A stretch of 64,000 bases of DNA, taken from the NCBI GenBank assembly GCA_026874595.1, contig CM049315.1:65097389-65161388 (forward strand), written 5' to 3'. The stretch comes from Sipunculus nudus. Lineage: Eukaryota; Annelida; Sipuncula; Golfingiida; Sipunculidae. The notes beneath the pieces were generated by a model that was given only the letters and a program-made list of their open reading frames with translations, had not been told where the DNA came from and did no database searches. Position numbers and translations under genes: made by a program. Of this stretch, positions 35,633 to 48,089 are shown in pieces. Numbering within the stretch: the first letter of the stretch is position 1; each line of letters starts with the position of its first letter.

Positions 35633-38168
35633 GGCCCAAAAAAATAAAAGGTATGGTTCTCAGGCACCGCCCGCATCAATTTTAAACCCCCGCATCAAAA
35701 ATTTTTATTTTGATTTTCCAAAGTAAGTTACCAAATTTGAACTACAGCCGCTCGGACTTTTCTTTCAAGTAGATAAAATCATACACTTTCCTTTGTTATG
35801 TAGTAATTTTACTTGTTTAGCAAAATAAATCTGTTATTATCATGCTTTTCCCCTATCCTTTGACATTTTTATCGAAACATACCAAAAAATTAAAAATAAC
35901 AAGGGACCTATGGGTCACGGCGCTCAGCTGTTATATAAGATAAAAAAATATGATTTTGAAATGAGGCACATGCTGGTTTTGTGTGGAAATAAATATAAGC
36001 TGTATTATGAGTTGTTAGTGTTAAGCTTATGTATGATTTTGATAGTTTCTTTGGAGACAGGGAAGAGATTGATTTCATTTATTTTATTAACAAATGGAGT
36101 GCCACTGTCATACAGATTTTGACTTCGCCATATAACTGATAAGCAGCACATATAAGATAAAGAGTTTAACTATTTATTAAAATTTAATAACAAATATTGT
36201 GCCAAATATAATTTTTATTAAAAATAATAAGAGAATCATATGATTTTTTAAATAAAATATAACTGAAATGATTATTAAAATAATATTATAGAATATATTC
36301 ATGAATGCATTCATGAATACATTTTGAAAGTGTTTGCACTGGTATTCAAATACTTTCATTTTTACCTGAATTCCCATTCTTATGCAAGAAATTTTATAAT
36401 GGCATGTCTGGTATTTATTCAATTTTAGCCAAACAATGATGTTGAGAATCCAGAATATAAACAAAGGACCCATGGGTCACGACAACCAGCTTAAGTTTGA
36501 AATTTTTGCAAATGCAAAATATGAAAAATATTCTATTGTAATGTTTTTTATTTATATAAGCATATGAGAAGCTAAGAGGAAAGGACCCTCCTACTTGGTT
36601 ATAGTAAAGTTCTCAATATATGATTGCAAACTAATACTCTGACAAGACTGTCATGAAGAAAAACAGTAAAAGTTTTGAGATACTGTGATGCATATGAAAA
36701 ATTTGCAGATGGACAGGCAAGTGGACAGAATGGACTAATACCTTCATTTCACTTTCAATGGAATAATGCATTTAAGTTTATATATAACAACATGGCATCT
36801 ACAAAATTATTCCTTGAATGCCTATTAAAACGTTTTGCACATTGGAGTTTTCAGTACATGCTTAATTTTATTCACCGAAATAAAACAAAAGATTCAGTAC
36901 ATTTGATAAAATAAAAACATCTTTTCAAATAAAGTATACACACTGTTGGTTGAATGAGGGACAAACAATATAATTATGCTAATAACAATCTCAGCTATAA
37001 TTAATTACTGGAATTAATAGTCAATTTCACACCTGGTGAAGTTTTACTCTTCTGAAGTAAAGCATTACTTATCTGATGAACATCCACACTTTCATAGCAA
37101 TACATCACTTTGTGGACACAATTAAATGTGCACTTTAATCATTGTAACCCTGGTGGTACAATACAAAATCTAAAATGTAGCATGTCCAAGAATAAAATAA
37201 AATACAGAAAATTATAACATCCATCTAGTTTATGCACCAGCTGGGGGGGTGGGGTGAGTGCAGGGCAGAGGGGAAGCCTGCTAGTAGTGGCCAAGCTGGG
37301 CCAAGGCAAGCTGCCTGGGGTGGGTTACATAATGCAAGTGAAGGCTGTACTACTAGGTGGGCCAGATGTAAACAACACTTGACATGGTGTATGAAAACTT
37401 GAATAAAAGCTACTCTTTTCAAACAATTTCTTTGAAATTTCAGATTTTAAAAGATTAAATCCTTATGTATATAAGCTGTGAAAATAAAATCAACAGTACT
37501 TACAGCGAAAAAACGTTCCACTGCCAAATTTGGACAAAATTTAAGGTATTGATTTTTTATTTATGCTAATAACTTGAACAATTTGCAAAATTCAGATCTA
37601 ATTTTGGGTAAACAATTGAATCTTGATTAAATTAAGTTATATTCCTGAAAAAAAGTCTCCAGCTTCAGCAATTCTCATGTTAAGTGAGCAAATATATTTC
37701 CTGATTTTTAAAAAATTGCATTATATTTGGGCCTATAACTTCAAAATAATACCCAATACTGACCTAATTTTTGGTATCTGCACAGAAAATGTATGGAAGA
37801 ATATGAATACTAAATCTGATCAAAAACAGATCAGTGGTTTTGATATTAGGCAGCCTTGAAGTGTAACAATGGCTTTTTTATGGAAAACGGAGGTTTTTCC
37901 TTAATATCTCGAAGGAACGAAGTTCTAATGACCCAATTTTTGGTATGGTAGGAGATTTTGGGGACATCGAATGGTATGCAGAATTTTGGATTCGTAGGTC
38001 CCACATTTTAAAACGTGCCCTGTTAACGGACGGACGGCCGGACGGACGACGGACAAAGGACCACGACTATAGCTCAGATGACTTATAGTCAGCTGAGCTT
38101 AAAATACCGCCCACCCGCGTTGATTTCTAAAAAAGTGCCTGAGAACCATACCTTTTTTTATTTTGGCC
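35633..38168. mobile_element. Harbinger-like MITE (copy 1), split by a 2.2-kb insertion
   Basis: TTA flanks both ends (35630-35632, 38169-38171). The TIRs begin GGCCCAAAAAAATAAAAGGT and, at the right, the complement of GGTATGGTTCTCAGGCAC, AAAATAAAAAAAGG-like sequence and GGCC. The two outer pieces, 35633-35899 and 38100-38168, match the uninterrupted copy at 40844-41130 end to end (CAGGCACCGCCCGC, CCCCGCATCAA, ATTTTTATTTTGATTTT, then ACCGCCC...GTGCCTGAGAACCATA). The 3-bp TWA target duplication and GGCC-type ends are the signature of PIF/Harbinger-class MITEs; no transposase is present in the window. Confidence 0.88.
35900..38099 (+). mobile_element. Family A-type element inserted in the MITE
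   Basis: Begins CAAGGGACCTATGGGTCACG and ends GTCAGCTGAGCT. Aligning the flanks with the intact MITE copy (empty site AAAAATAAAATACCG near 41055) gives a TAA duplication (35897-35899 and 38100-38102). A second family start, CAAAGGACCCATGGGTCACG, lies at 36462, so the 2.2 kb is a composite of two starts and one tail. The tail half (about 37420-38099) matches other family A tails, including GGGCCTATAACTTC, AGGAGATTTTGGGGACATC and the ACGGACGGACGGCCGGACGG block. The region 37209-37400 is G-rich and shared in part with 48085-48140. No coding sequence was seen. Confidence 0.82.
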
Positions 38169-38171
38169 TTA

Positions 38172-38775
38172 CGTGTTAATTCCATCCTGGTTTATTTCCT
38201 TTATTGTTTAAACGTTCACGTTTGGTACTAGTTGAATGAGAATCTGACGATCTGATACAGTTCTCATCGTATGGTGCTGGGAATCTATTTGATACAGGTG
38301 TATTTATCTTTGCACTTAATGTTACAATATAGCGCGAAATGTGGGGCAGATAGTGTCCCACGAATAAAATCTTCAACATCATAACAATATTGCGACAGTG
38401 CTATTTTGTTTGCTTTCACCCAATTCGGTCTGTTTAACGTACGCCGATAATATACACGACGGAAAACGGCATACATTCTGAACAAATACATTTATGTTTT
38501 CGAGACATTTATAATATACCCTAAGTCTTTATTTTCATGTGACTCATATGGAAGATAGACAGCTAGAAACATATTGTTTTGCCTTCTATGTCCAGTGTTT
38601 CACTACATGCCCATCTACATTCACGTTGGAGCATTTTTACATGCCGATCTAGAGACTTGTGTCATAAAATTACCACTACACCGTGACGGCGTCCGGGCTC
38701 ATAGACTGAAGATTCAAAGCCCCGGAAGTTAAATGAACAATTATTTGAATGAATTTAAGCTGAAATATGTTATCA
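38172..38775. other. No feature seen
   Basis: Spacer between the MITE and the LINE ORF1 relic. Small frames at 38176-38491 have no recognisable content. Confidence 0.4.
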
Positions 38776-39303
38776 CTGCTTAAAGTTAACATTATCCTTT
38801 TCTTTAGGTGTAAAAAACTTGCGTACCAGAACATTCTTAGGCCACTTATGGGCATAATAGTAGTTGGCAACATTATCGCTGTGGCCTTCTATTTTAAACG
38901 ATGCATATGACTCAAAGCGAGTCTTCACCTTAATATAATCAAAATCAACCTTGAATTTTCTCTTCACAAATTGATGGACATCTTCAGCTCTGGTGTTCGG
39001 GTCTAGACGAGTCACAAACAGGGACACGAAGCGTTTCCGTTAAGACAATTGGCTGCACTGAGAGGATGTTTTACGAACAATAAAGTTCGTTCGGCGCTTT
39101 GTTCTCTTGACTATTTTCGTGAAACCGACATCATTCTGTCCACCTGATTCTTCAACGGCTTTCTGTCCTGGTTGTTCTACTGACTGTTCAATGATTACTT
39201 CGGTTTGCGGCTATGAACGATTAGAAGACAGTTCAGTTCGGGTGAGGAGTAGACCTTGTCTCCCCTTGTTATCTTTAACTCTTTGTTTCTTCTGACTTTC
39301 TTA
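38776..39303 (-). pseudogene. LINE ORF1-like relic with RRM-like C-terminal domain
   Basis: The minus strand is open in one frame for about 175 codons, interrupted by two stops (TAG near 39210, TAA near 39041). The first part is polar and basic (KKQRVKDNKGRQG; later KIVKRTKRRTNFIV). The last ~90 residues (RKRFVSLFVTRLDPNTRAED, then YIKVKTRFESYASFKIEG and WPKNVLVRKFFTPKE) follow the pattern 'VSLFVTRL-P-T...V...VKTR--SYASF-I......WP--VLVR-FF' seen in ORF1-type RNA-binding proteins of non-LTR retrotransposons and in related invertebrate repeat proteins. This RRM-like domain would bind element RNA. The frame ends naturally after NVNFKQ. The two stops indicate an inactive copy. It lies 3.3 kb upstream (minus-strand sense) of the RT fragment at 35105, so the two may once have been one element. 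Confidence 0.72.
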
Positions 39304-40079
39304 TCTGGTGGTTTCAAGTATACAAACCCCCTAGACAATACAGTCAAACTATTCTCCACATATGTTACCAGTTTAGTGCATGGACATAATGATTAGATAT
39401 CTAACACAAGGCATTGGCATGCAGGTTGTGCTACCTGTATTTTTTTATTTATTCTCGGCAAGCCATATTTGCTGTTTTCTGCCAGATATGTGAGTTTAAA
39501 CATATGCAGCACTTAATTCAATGTTATATTTTTTTCATGTTTCAACACACTATAAAACCAGTTTCAAAATATTTCAAGAATTTGAAAAGCATTCATCAGA
39601 AATTGTGATAGCAAGTGATTATTTAAGTAGCATGGGAGTTTAGCCTGCAGGCGAGGCTTCCTGTTTTAATAAACTAATTGCATACCAAGATTTTTTTTTT
39701 TGCCTGAAAGATGGATAACAATGTATTGATGAACAAGAAAACTGAGTTAAATTGTATGGATAATGACGAGTAAACAATTTTCAGCGTGACCTGTATGATT
39801 AATCACCTTTCATGTTGCATGTTGTATGTTGTCACCAGGGAGGAGAGTGCACATGGTGACCATGACAAATTGTAATATGTTATAATCTGGAGAACATGGT
39901 AATATCATTGTGAAATTAATACCTTAAAGGATGTTGATTTTAGATTTATGCAAATGCAACAGAACCAAACATGCCATTTAGTTTTTTTTTCATATTTTGT
40001 GATAAAGGCGAATGTATTGTAGGCTTATAACGTGGCTCCATGTTCTGTGAACAAAGAGTTTAAACTTTCAATTTTAATT
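39304..40079. other. Left flank of the 210-bp satellite, no gene seen
   Basis: No supported open frame or repeat end. GTCACCAGGGAGGAGAGTGC at about 39832 and short T-runs are the only features noticed. Confidence 0.4.
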
Positions 40080-43000
40080 TAAGTTGTACCACAATTTAGT
40101 TTGGGGGGGGGGGGGGAGTTTTGGTTTATTTCTATGTATTGGGTTTTTTATGTTCAGATTATTTAATTCGGACTGTATAATTTTGATTATAAGTTTTGTT
40201 TTGTAAACAGTTTTTCTTTTTTCACTTTTTATATTGATAGGTTCATATTAAGTTTTTGGTTAGTCACGGAAGCAGAGGGTTGGCCATGCATTAAAGTTGT
40301 ACTATAATTTAGTTGGGGGGGGGGGGGGAGTTTTGGTTTATTTCTATGTATTGGGTTGTTTATGTTCAGATTATTTAATTCGGACTGTATAATTTTGATT
40401 ATAAGTTTTGTTTTGTAAACGGTTTTTCTTTTTTCACTTTTTATATTGATAGGTTTATATTAAGTTTTTGGTTAGTCACGGAAGCAGAGGGTTGGCCATG
40501 CATTGAAGTTGTACTATAATTTAGTTGGGGGGGGGGGGGGTTTGGTTTATTTCTATGTATTGGGTTGTTTATGTTCAGATTATTTAATTCGGACTGTATA
40601 ATTTTGATTATAAGTTTTGTTTTGTAAACGGTTTTTCTTTTTTCACTTTTTATATTGATAGGTTTATATTAAGTTTTTGGTTAGTCACGGAAGCAGAGGG
40701 TTGGCCATGCATTAAAGTTGTACTATAATTTAGTTGGGGGGGGGGGGGGGGGGAGTTTTGGTTTATTTCTATGTATTGGGTTGTTTATGTTCAGATTATT
40801 TAATTCGGACTGTATAATTTTGATTATAAGTTTTGTTTTGTAAGGCCAAAAAAAATAAAAGGTATGGTTCTCAGGCACCGCCCGCGTCAATTTTTAACCC
40901 CCGCATCAACAATTTTTATTTTGATTTTTATCTTTCAAGAAGATGAATATTACAATTTATGTAGTGCTTTTCCCCGTTTTGCCAAAAAAATTGTTATTTT
41001 CATACTTTTCCCTGATCATATGACATATTTATGGAGACACTCAAAAAAAGGTCAAAAATAAAATACCGCCCGCCCGCACTGATTTCTGAAAAAAAGTGCC
41101 TGAGAACCATACTTTATTTTTTTTTTGGCCTAAACGGTTTTTCTTTTTTCACTTTTTATATTGATAGGTTTATATTAAGTTTTTGGTTAGTCACGGAAGC
41201 AGAGGGTTGGCCATGCATTAAAGTTGTACTATAATTTAGTTGGGGGGGGGGGGGAGTTTTGGTTTATTTCTATGTATTGGGTTGTTTATGTTCAGATTAT
41301 TTAATTTCGACTGTATAATTTTGATTATAAGTTTTGTTTTGTAAACGGTTTTTCTTTTTTCACTTTTTATATTGATAGGTTTATATTAAGTTTTTGGTTA
41401 GTCACGGAAGCAGAGGGTTGGCCATGCATTAAAGTTGTACTATAATTTAGTTGGGGGGGGGGGGGGAGTTTTGGTTTATTTCTATGTATTGGGTTGTTTA
41501 TGTTCAGATTATTTAATTTCGACTGTATAATTTTGATTATAAGTTTTGTTTTGTAAACGGTTTTTCTTTTTTCACTTTTTATATTGATAGGTTTATATTA
41601 AGTTTTTGGTTAGTCACGGAAGCAGAGGGTTGGCCATGCATTAAAGTTGTACTATAATTTAGTTGGGGGGGGGGAGTTTTGGTTTATTTCTATGTATTGG
41701 GTTGTTTATGTTCAGATTATTTAATTTCGACTGTATAATTTTGATTATAAGTTTTGTTTTGTAAACGGTTTTTCTTTTTTCACTTTTTATATTGATAGGT
41801 TTATATTAAGTTTTTGGTTAGTCACGGAAGCAGAGGGTTGGCCATGCATTAAAGTTGTACTATAATTTAGTTGGGGGGGGGGGGTTTTGGTTTATTTCTA
41901 TGTATTGGGTTGTTTATGTTCAGATTATTTAATTTCGACTGTATAATTTTGATTATAAGTTTTGTTTTGTAAACGGTTTTTCTTTTTTCACTTTTTATAT
42001 TGATAGGTTTATATTAAGTTTTTGGTTAGTCACGGAAGCAGAGGGTTGGCCATGCATTAAAGTTGTACTATAATTTAGTTGGGGGGGGGGGGGGAGTTTT
42101 GGTTTATTTCTATGTATTGGGTTGTTTATGTTCAGATTATTTAATTCCGACTGTATAATTTTGATTATAAGTATTGTTTTGTAAACGGTTTTTCTTTTTT
42201 CACTTTTTATATTGATAGGTTTATATTAAGTTTTTGGTTAGTCACGGAAGCAGAGGGTTGGCCATGCATTAAAGTTGTACTATAATTTAGTTGGGGGGGG
42301 GGGGGGAGTTTTGGTTTATTTCTATGTATTGGGTTGTTTATGTTCAGATTATTTAATTCGGACTGTATAATTTTGATTATAAGTTTTGTTTTGTAAACGG
42401 TTTTTCTTTTCTCACTTTTTATATTGATAGGTTTATATTAAGTTTTTGGTTAGTCACGGAAGCAGAGGGTTGGCCATGCATTAAAGTTGTACTATAATTT
42501 AGTTGGGGGGGGGGGAGTTTTGGTTTATTTCTATGTATTGGGTTGTTTATGTTCAGATTATTTAATTCGGACTGTATAATTTTGATTATAAGTTTTGTTT
42601 TGTAAACGGTTTTTCTTTTTTCACTTTTTATATTGATAGGTTTATATTAAGTTTTTGGTTAGTCACGGAAGCAGAGGGTTGGCCATGCATTAAAGTTGTA
42701 CTATAATTTAGTTGGGTGGGGGAGGGGGAGTTTTGGTTTATTTCTATGTATTGGGTTGTTTATGTTCAGATTATTTAATTCGGACTGTATAATTTTGATT
42801 ATAAGTTTTGTTTTGTAAACGGTTTTTCTTTTTTCACTTTTTATATTGATAGGTTCATATTAAGTTTTTGGTTAGTCACGGAAGCAGAGGGTTGGCCATG
42901 CATTAAAGTTGTACTATAATTTAGTTGGGGGGGAGGAGTTTTGGTTTATTTCTATGTATTGGGTTGTTTATGTTCAGATTATTTTATTCGGACTGTATAA

Positions 43001-46000
43001 TTTTGATTATAAGTTTTGTTTTGTAAACGGTTTTTCTTTTTTCACTTTTTATATTGATAGGTTTATATTAAGTTTTTGGTTAGTCACGGAAGCAGAGGGT
43101 TGGCCATGCATTAAAGTTGTACTATAATTTAGTTGGGGGGGGGAGTTTTGGTTTATTTCTATGTATTGGGTTGTTTATGTTCAGATTATTTTATTCGGAC
43201 TGTATAATTTTGATTATAAGTTTTGTTTTGTAAACGGTTTTTCTTTTTTCACTTTTTATATTGATAGGTTTATATTAAGTTTTTGGTTAGTCACGGAAGC
43301 AGAGGGTTGGCCATGCATTAAAGTTGTACTATAATTTAGTTGGGGGGGGGGGAGTTTTGGTTTATTTCTATGTATTGGGTTGTTTATGTTCAGATTATTT
43401 TATTCGGACTGTATAATTTTGATTATAAGTTTTGTTTTGTAAACGGTTTTTCTTTTTTCACTTTTTATATTGATAGGTTTATATTAAGTTTTTGGTTAGT
43501 CACGGAAGCAGAGGGTTGGCCATGCATTAAAGTTGTACTATAATTTAGTTGGGGGGGGGGGGAGTTTTGGTTTATTTCTATGTATTGGGTTGTTTATGTT
43601 CAGATTATTTAATTCCGACTGTATAATTTTGATTATAAGTTTTGTTTTGTAAACGGTTTTTCTTTTTTCACTTTTTATATTGATAGGTTTATATTAAGTT
43701 TTTGGTTAGTCACGGAAGCAGAGGGTTGGCCATGCATTAAAGTTGTACTATAATTTAGTTGGGGGGGGGGGGGAGTTTTGGTTTATTTCTATGTATTGGG
43801 TTGTTTATGTTCAGATTATTATATTCGGACTGTATAATTTTGATTATAAGTTTTGTTTTGTAAACGGTTTTTCTTTTTTCACTTTTTATATTGATAGGTT
43901 TATATTAAGTTTTTGGTTAGTCACGGAAGCAGAGGGTTGGCCATGCATTAAAGTTGTACTATAATTTAGTTGGGGGGGGGGGGGAGTTTTGGTTTATTTC
44001 TATGTATTGGGTTGTTTATGTTCAGATTATTTAATTCCGACTGTATAATTTTGATTATAAGTTTTGTTTTGTAAACAGTTTTTCTTTTTTCACTTTTTAT
44101 ATTGATAGGTTTATATTAAGTTTTTGGTTAGTCACGGAAGCAGAGGGTTGGCCATGCATTAAAGTTGTACTATAATTTAGTTGGGGGGGGGGGGGGAGTT
44201 TTGGTTTATTTCTATGTATTGGGTTGTTTATGTTCAGATTATTTAATTCCGACTGTATAATTTTGATTATAAGTTTTGTTTTGTAAACGGTTTTTCTTTT
44301 TTCACTTTTTATATTGATAGGTTTATATTAAGTTTTTGGTTAGTCACGGAAGCAGAGGGTTGGCCATGCATTAAAGTTGTACTATAATTTAGTTGGGGGG
44401 GGGGGGGAGTTTTGGTTTATTTCTATGTATTGGGTTGTTTATGTTCAGATTATTATATTCGGACTGTATAATTTTGATTATAAGTTTAGTTTTGTAAACG
44501 GTTTTTCTTTTTTCACTTTTTATATTGATAGGTTTATATTAAGTTTTTGGTTAGTCACGGAAGCAGAGGGTTGGCCATGCATTAAAGTTGTACTATAATT
44601 TAGTTGGGGGGGGGGGGGGAGTTTTGGTTTATTTCTATGTATTGGGTTGTTTATGTTCAGATTATTTAATTCCGACTGTATAATTTTGATTATAAGTTTT
44701 GTTTTGTAAACAGTTTTTCTTTTTTCACTTTTTATATTGATAGGTTTATATTAAGTTTTTGGTTAGTCACGGAAGCAGAGGGTTGGCCATGCATTAAAGT
44801 TGTACTATAATTTAGTTGGGGGGGGGGGGGAGTTTTGGTTTATTTCTATGTATTGGGTTGTTTATGTTCAGATTATTTTATTCGGACTGTATAATTTTGA
44901 TTATAAGTTTTGTTTTGTAAACGGTTTTTCTTTTTTCACTTTTTATATTGATAGGTTTATATTAAGTTTTTGGTTAGTCACGGAAGCAGAGGGTTGGCCA
45001 TGCATTAAAGTTGTACTATAATTTAGTTGGGGGGGGGGGAGTTTTGGTTTATTTCTATGTATTGGGTTGTTTATGTTCAGATTATTTAATTCCGACTGTA
45101 TAATTTTGATTATAAGTTTTGTTTTGTAAACAGTTTTTCTTTTTTCACTTTTTATATTGATAGGTTTATATTAAGTTTTTGGTTAGTCACGGAAGCAGAG
45201 GGTTGGCCATGCATTAAAGTTGTACTATAATTTAGTTGGGGGGGGGGGGGGGAGTTTTGGTTTATTTCTATGTATTGGGTTGTTTATGTTCAGATTATTT
45301 AATTCGGACTGTATAATTTTGATTATAAGTTTTGTTTTGTAAACGGTTTTTCTTTTTTCACTTTTTATATTGATAGGTTCATATTAAGTTTTTGGTTAGT
45401 CACGGAAGCAGAGGGTTGGCCATGCATTAAAGTTGTACTATAATTTTTTTGGGGGGGGGGGGGAGTTTTGGTTTATTTCTATGTATTGGGTTGTTTATGT
45501 TCAGATTATTTAATTCGGACTGTATAATTTTGATTATAAGTTTTGTTTTGTAAACGGTTTTTCTTTTTTCACTTTTTATATTGATAGGTTTATATTAAGT
45601 TTTTGGTTAGTCACGGAAGCAGAGGGTTGGCCATGCATTAAAGTTGTACTATAATTTAGTTGGGGGGGGGGGGGGAGTTTTGGTTTATTTCTATGTATTG
45701 GGTTGTTTATGTTCAGATTATTTAATTCGGACTGTATAATTTTGATTATAAGTTTTGTTTTGTAAACGGTTTTTCTTTTTTCACTTTTTATATTGATAGG
45801 TTTATATTAAGTTTTTGGTTAGTCACGGAAGCAGAGGGTTGGCCATGCATTAAAGTTGTACTATAATTTAGTTGGGGGGGGGGGGGGGGAGTTTTGGTTT
45901 ATTTCTATGTATTGGGTTGTTTATGTTCAGATTATTTAATTCCGACTGTGTAATTTTGATTATAAGTTTTGTTTTGTAAACGGTTTTTCTTTTTTCACTT

Positions 46001-46311
46001 TTTATATTGATAGGTTTATATTAAGTTTTTGGTTAGTCACGGAAGCAGAGGGTTGGCCATGCATTAAAGTTGTACTATAATTTAGTTGGGGGGGGGGGGA
46101 GTTTTGGTTTATTTCTATGTATTGGGTTGTTTATGTTCAGATTATTTAATTCCGACTGTATAATTTTGATTATAAGTTTTGTTTTGTAAACGGTTTTTCT
46201 TTTCTCACTTTTTATATTGATAGGTTTATATTAAGTTTTTGGTTAGTCACGGAAGCAGAGGGTTGGCCATGCATTAAAGTTGTACTATAATTTAGTTGGG
46301 GGGGGGGGGGG
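40080..46311. repeat. ~210-bp G-run satellite, 28 units
   Basis: Twenty-eight head-to-tail units of 207-215 bp, all in the same orientation. Each contains AAAGTTGTACTATAATTTAG, a run of roughly 9-19 G, TTTTGGTTTATTTCTATGTA, a GACTGTATAATTTTGATTAT block, CGGTTTTTCTTTTTTCACTT and CACGGAAGCAGAGGGTTGG. The length differences are almost all in the G-run. Variants at one site (TTAATTCGG, TTAATTTCG, TTAATTCCG, TTTATTCGG, TATATTCGG) are clustered or alternate with a two-unit rhythm in 43600-45100. The repeated 65-73-codon plus-strand frames are copies of the unit read through one frame and are not genes. A MITE interrupts unit 4. Confidence 0.98.
40844..41130. mobile_element. Harbinger-like MITE (copy 2), intact, inside the satellite
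   Basis: 287 bp with ends GGCCAAAAAAAATAAAAGGT and complement TTTATTTTTTTTTTGGCC, followed inward by GGTATGGTTCTCAGGCAC on both sides. TAA is duplicated at 40841-40843 and 41131-41133; joining the flanks restores the satellite word TTTTGTAAACGG exactly. A 3-bp TAA duplication with GGCC ends indicates PIF/Harbinger-type transposition. The copy is uninterrupted and gives the empty-site reference for copy 1 at 35633. It has no coding capacity. Confidence 0.95.
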
Positions 46312-48089
46312 CTTTTGTTTATTTCCTATGTATGGGTTCGATAATTAATGATATAAGCACGTTTTTGCACTGATTATATTGGTTCTGTTGGTCCCGGATT
46401 TGGTTTTTTAGTTGTGATTCTTCAGATATAAGGTTCCTTTATAGTCGTCGCAGCTGATGGTTCGAGGTCCTGACAGTAGATGGAGCTGAGGTCATGGTTT
46501 AGGATTTTGTTATATTTTATGCTTACGACGGACCTGTACATATTTGGTGATATGTTTACTATTTTATTCGTTACATTATGTGAATGTATAAGTATATAAG
46601 TATTGTGTCTGGGTATATTAAGACCAGATTGATGTAATTATTTGCGCTTCATTAAGGGGAGGTGACCCTTCCTACCTTTCGTTTAGACTTTTTTTTACAT
46701 TTATGGTAAACTTGTTTAGCTCAGTCTGTATAATTTTAATTTTGTTTTGTATACAGCTTTTCCTTTTTCATTTATTATATAGACAGGTTTATATTATGTT
46801 TCTGGTAAGCCATGGAAGCAGAGGGTTGGCCATCTTGCCATTAGATTCACACGGACGAACCCGGACGGATGCGTTAAGTTTAGGACCCCCATTTATACTG
46901 AAGCAACGAATTTTTTCTGCGGAATGAGTTTTCCTTTCCTTTTCTCTTTTGACTTTTCACTGTCGTTTTTTTTAATATTAAAAGACCAGGTACAAAAGAT
47001 TAACAGGACTCTGTGTTGAATTTTATTTAAAAGCATAAATTTAACATTTCAGGGGTTGGAAGAGACATTTTTATCATCTGTGTAATGGTTAAGTTTATTG
47101 TAGCGACTGTGTGAACCAGAAAAGGGTTAAGCTATCTGGATTTCAGGTACATGTGGCGTAGATGATGTGCAAAACATAAATTTGACCAGTCGGGCAGAAT
47201 AATAAGTATTGTTTTAAATTTTAACCATATTTTATTTAAATAATCTTATAAATATATATTGTCCACCAAAGAAAAATTAACGCCGATTTTTTTTTTTTAA
47301 AGTAAATACCAAATAATGTTCTATCTAAAGATTTGGTTTATTGGGGGGGGGGGGCAGTCCATTATTGAGAGATTGTTTAATTGGAAATCATTAATCGAAT
47401 GTTATAAAGAGTAAAAATTTATTGTCAGATACGTTTCGTATGATAAACCCAGTTGAGAGAATAGTTTCTCTTGTCATAGTGCAGATTTTTATTTTCATAA
47501 TAAGAAAGACCGTATGTAAACGAGCCATTTAGAACCTATTTAAGCATGTAAAATATTAAGGTTTATATTTTCTCATCATGATTGCATAATTATTGTATTT
47601 CACAAACAAACTGAACGAGGGCCAGCTAGGCTACTGGCAATTTAATAATTCAATTTTAAATTATAAAAAGTATGTTAAAACCATCACGTAATATTTGGCA
47701 AACTCAGAAAAACCAGTACATTGATATTAAAATATGGTTTGACAAGGAGAAAATTAAGTTGAAAGAAATAATCAGATGCTACTGTTAAGAAAAGGTAAAG
47801 GCCGAAATGCGAACCAAAAACGTTTCAAAAGAAGAATACACTTTTCAACTTTTAAAGCAAGAACAAGGCCAGACTCACTACCCACGAATATGGTTTTTAT
47901 TTCTTGAAAAAAAAAACAGTTAAAACAATACCACGAAAAGGAAATGAAAGCGGCAGAAATTCGCTGCAACGTCAAGTATCAGGAGAAAGGAGAGAAACTT
48001 AAGAGATTCCTTGTTGGTCGGGAAAGACAAAGGGTTTCCAGCGGACCATGCAGGGTCTGAAAGACGCCGCCGGAAAGCTGTACAAGGTG
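46312..48089. other. Right flank of the satellite, no supported gene
   Basis: Apart from the diverged satellite unit at 46705-46840, this is AT-rich anonymous sequence with a G-run at 47341-47354. Frames at 47772-48147 on the minus strand have no family signature. Confidence 0.45.
46705..46840. repeat. Lone diverged copy of part of the 210-bp unit
   Basis: GTCTGTATAATTTTAATTTT, TTTTGTATACAGCTTTTCCT, ATAGACAGGTTTATATTATG and CATGGAAGCAGAGGGTTGGC follow the order of the satellite unit but at much lower identity. It is probably an ancestral or escaped unit outside the homogenised array. Confidence 0.8.

Noticed and set aside
42909-45021. Five nearly identical 67-73-codon plus-strand frames
   Set aside because: They are repeated readings of one 210-bp satellite unit; the frame depends on the G-run length and has no independent support.
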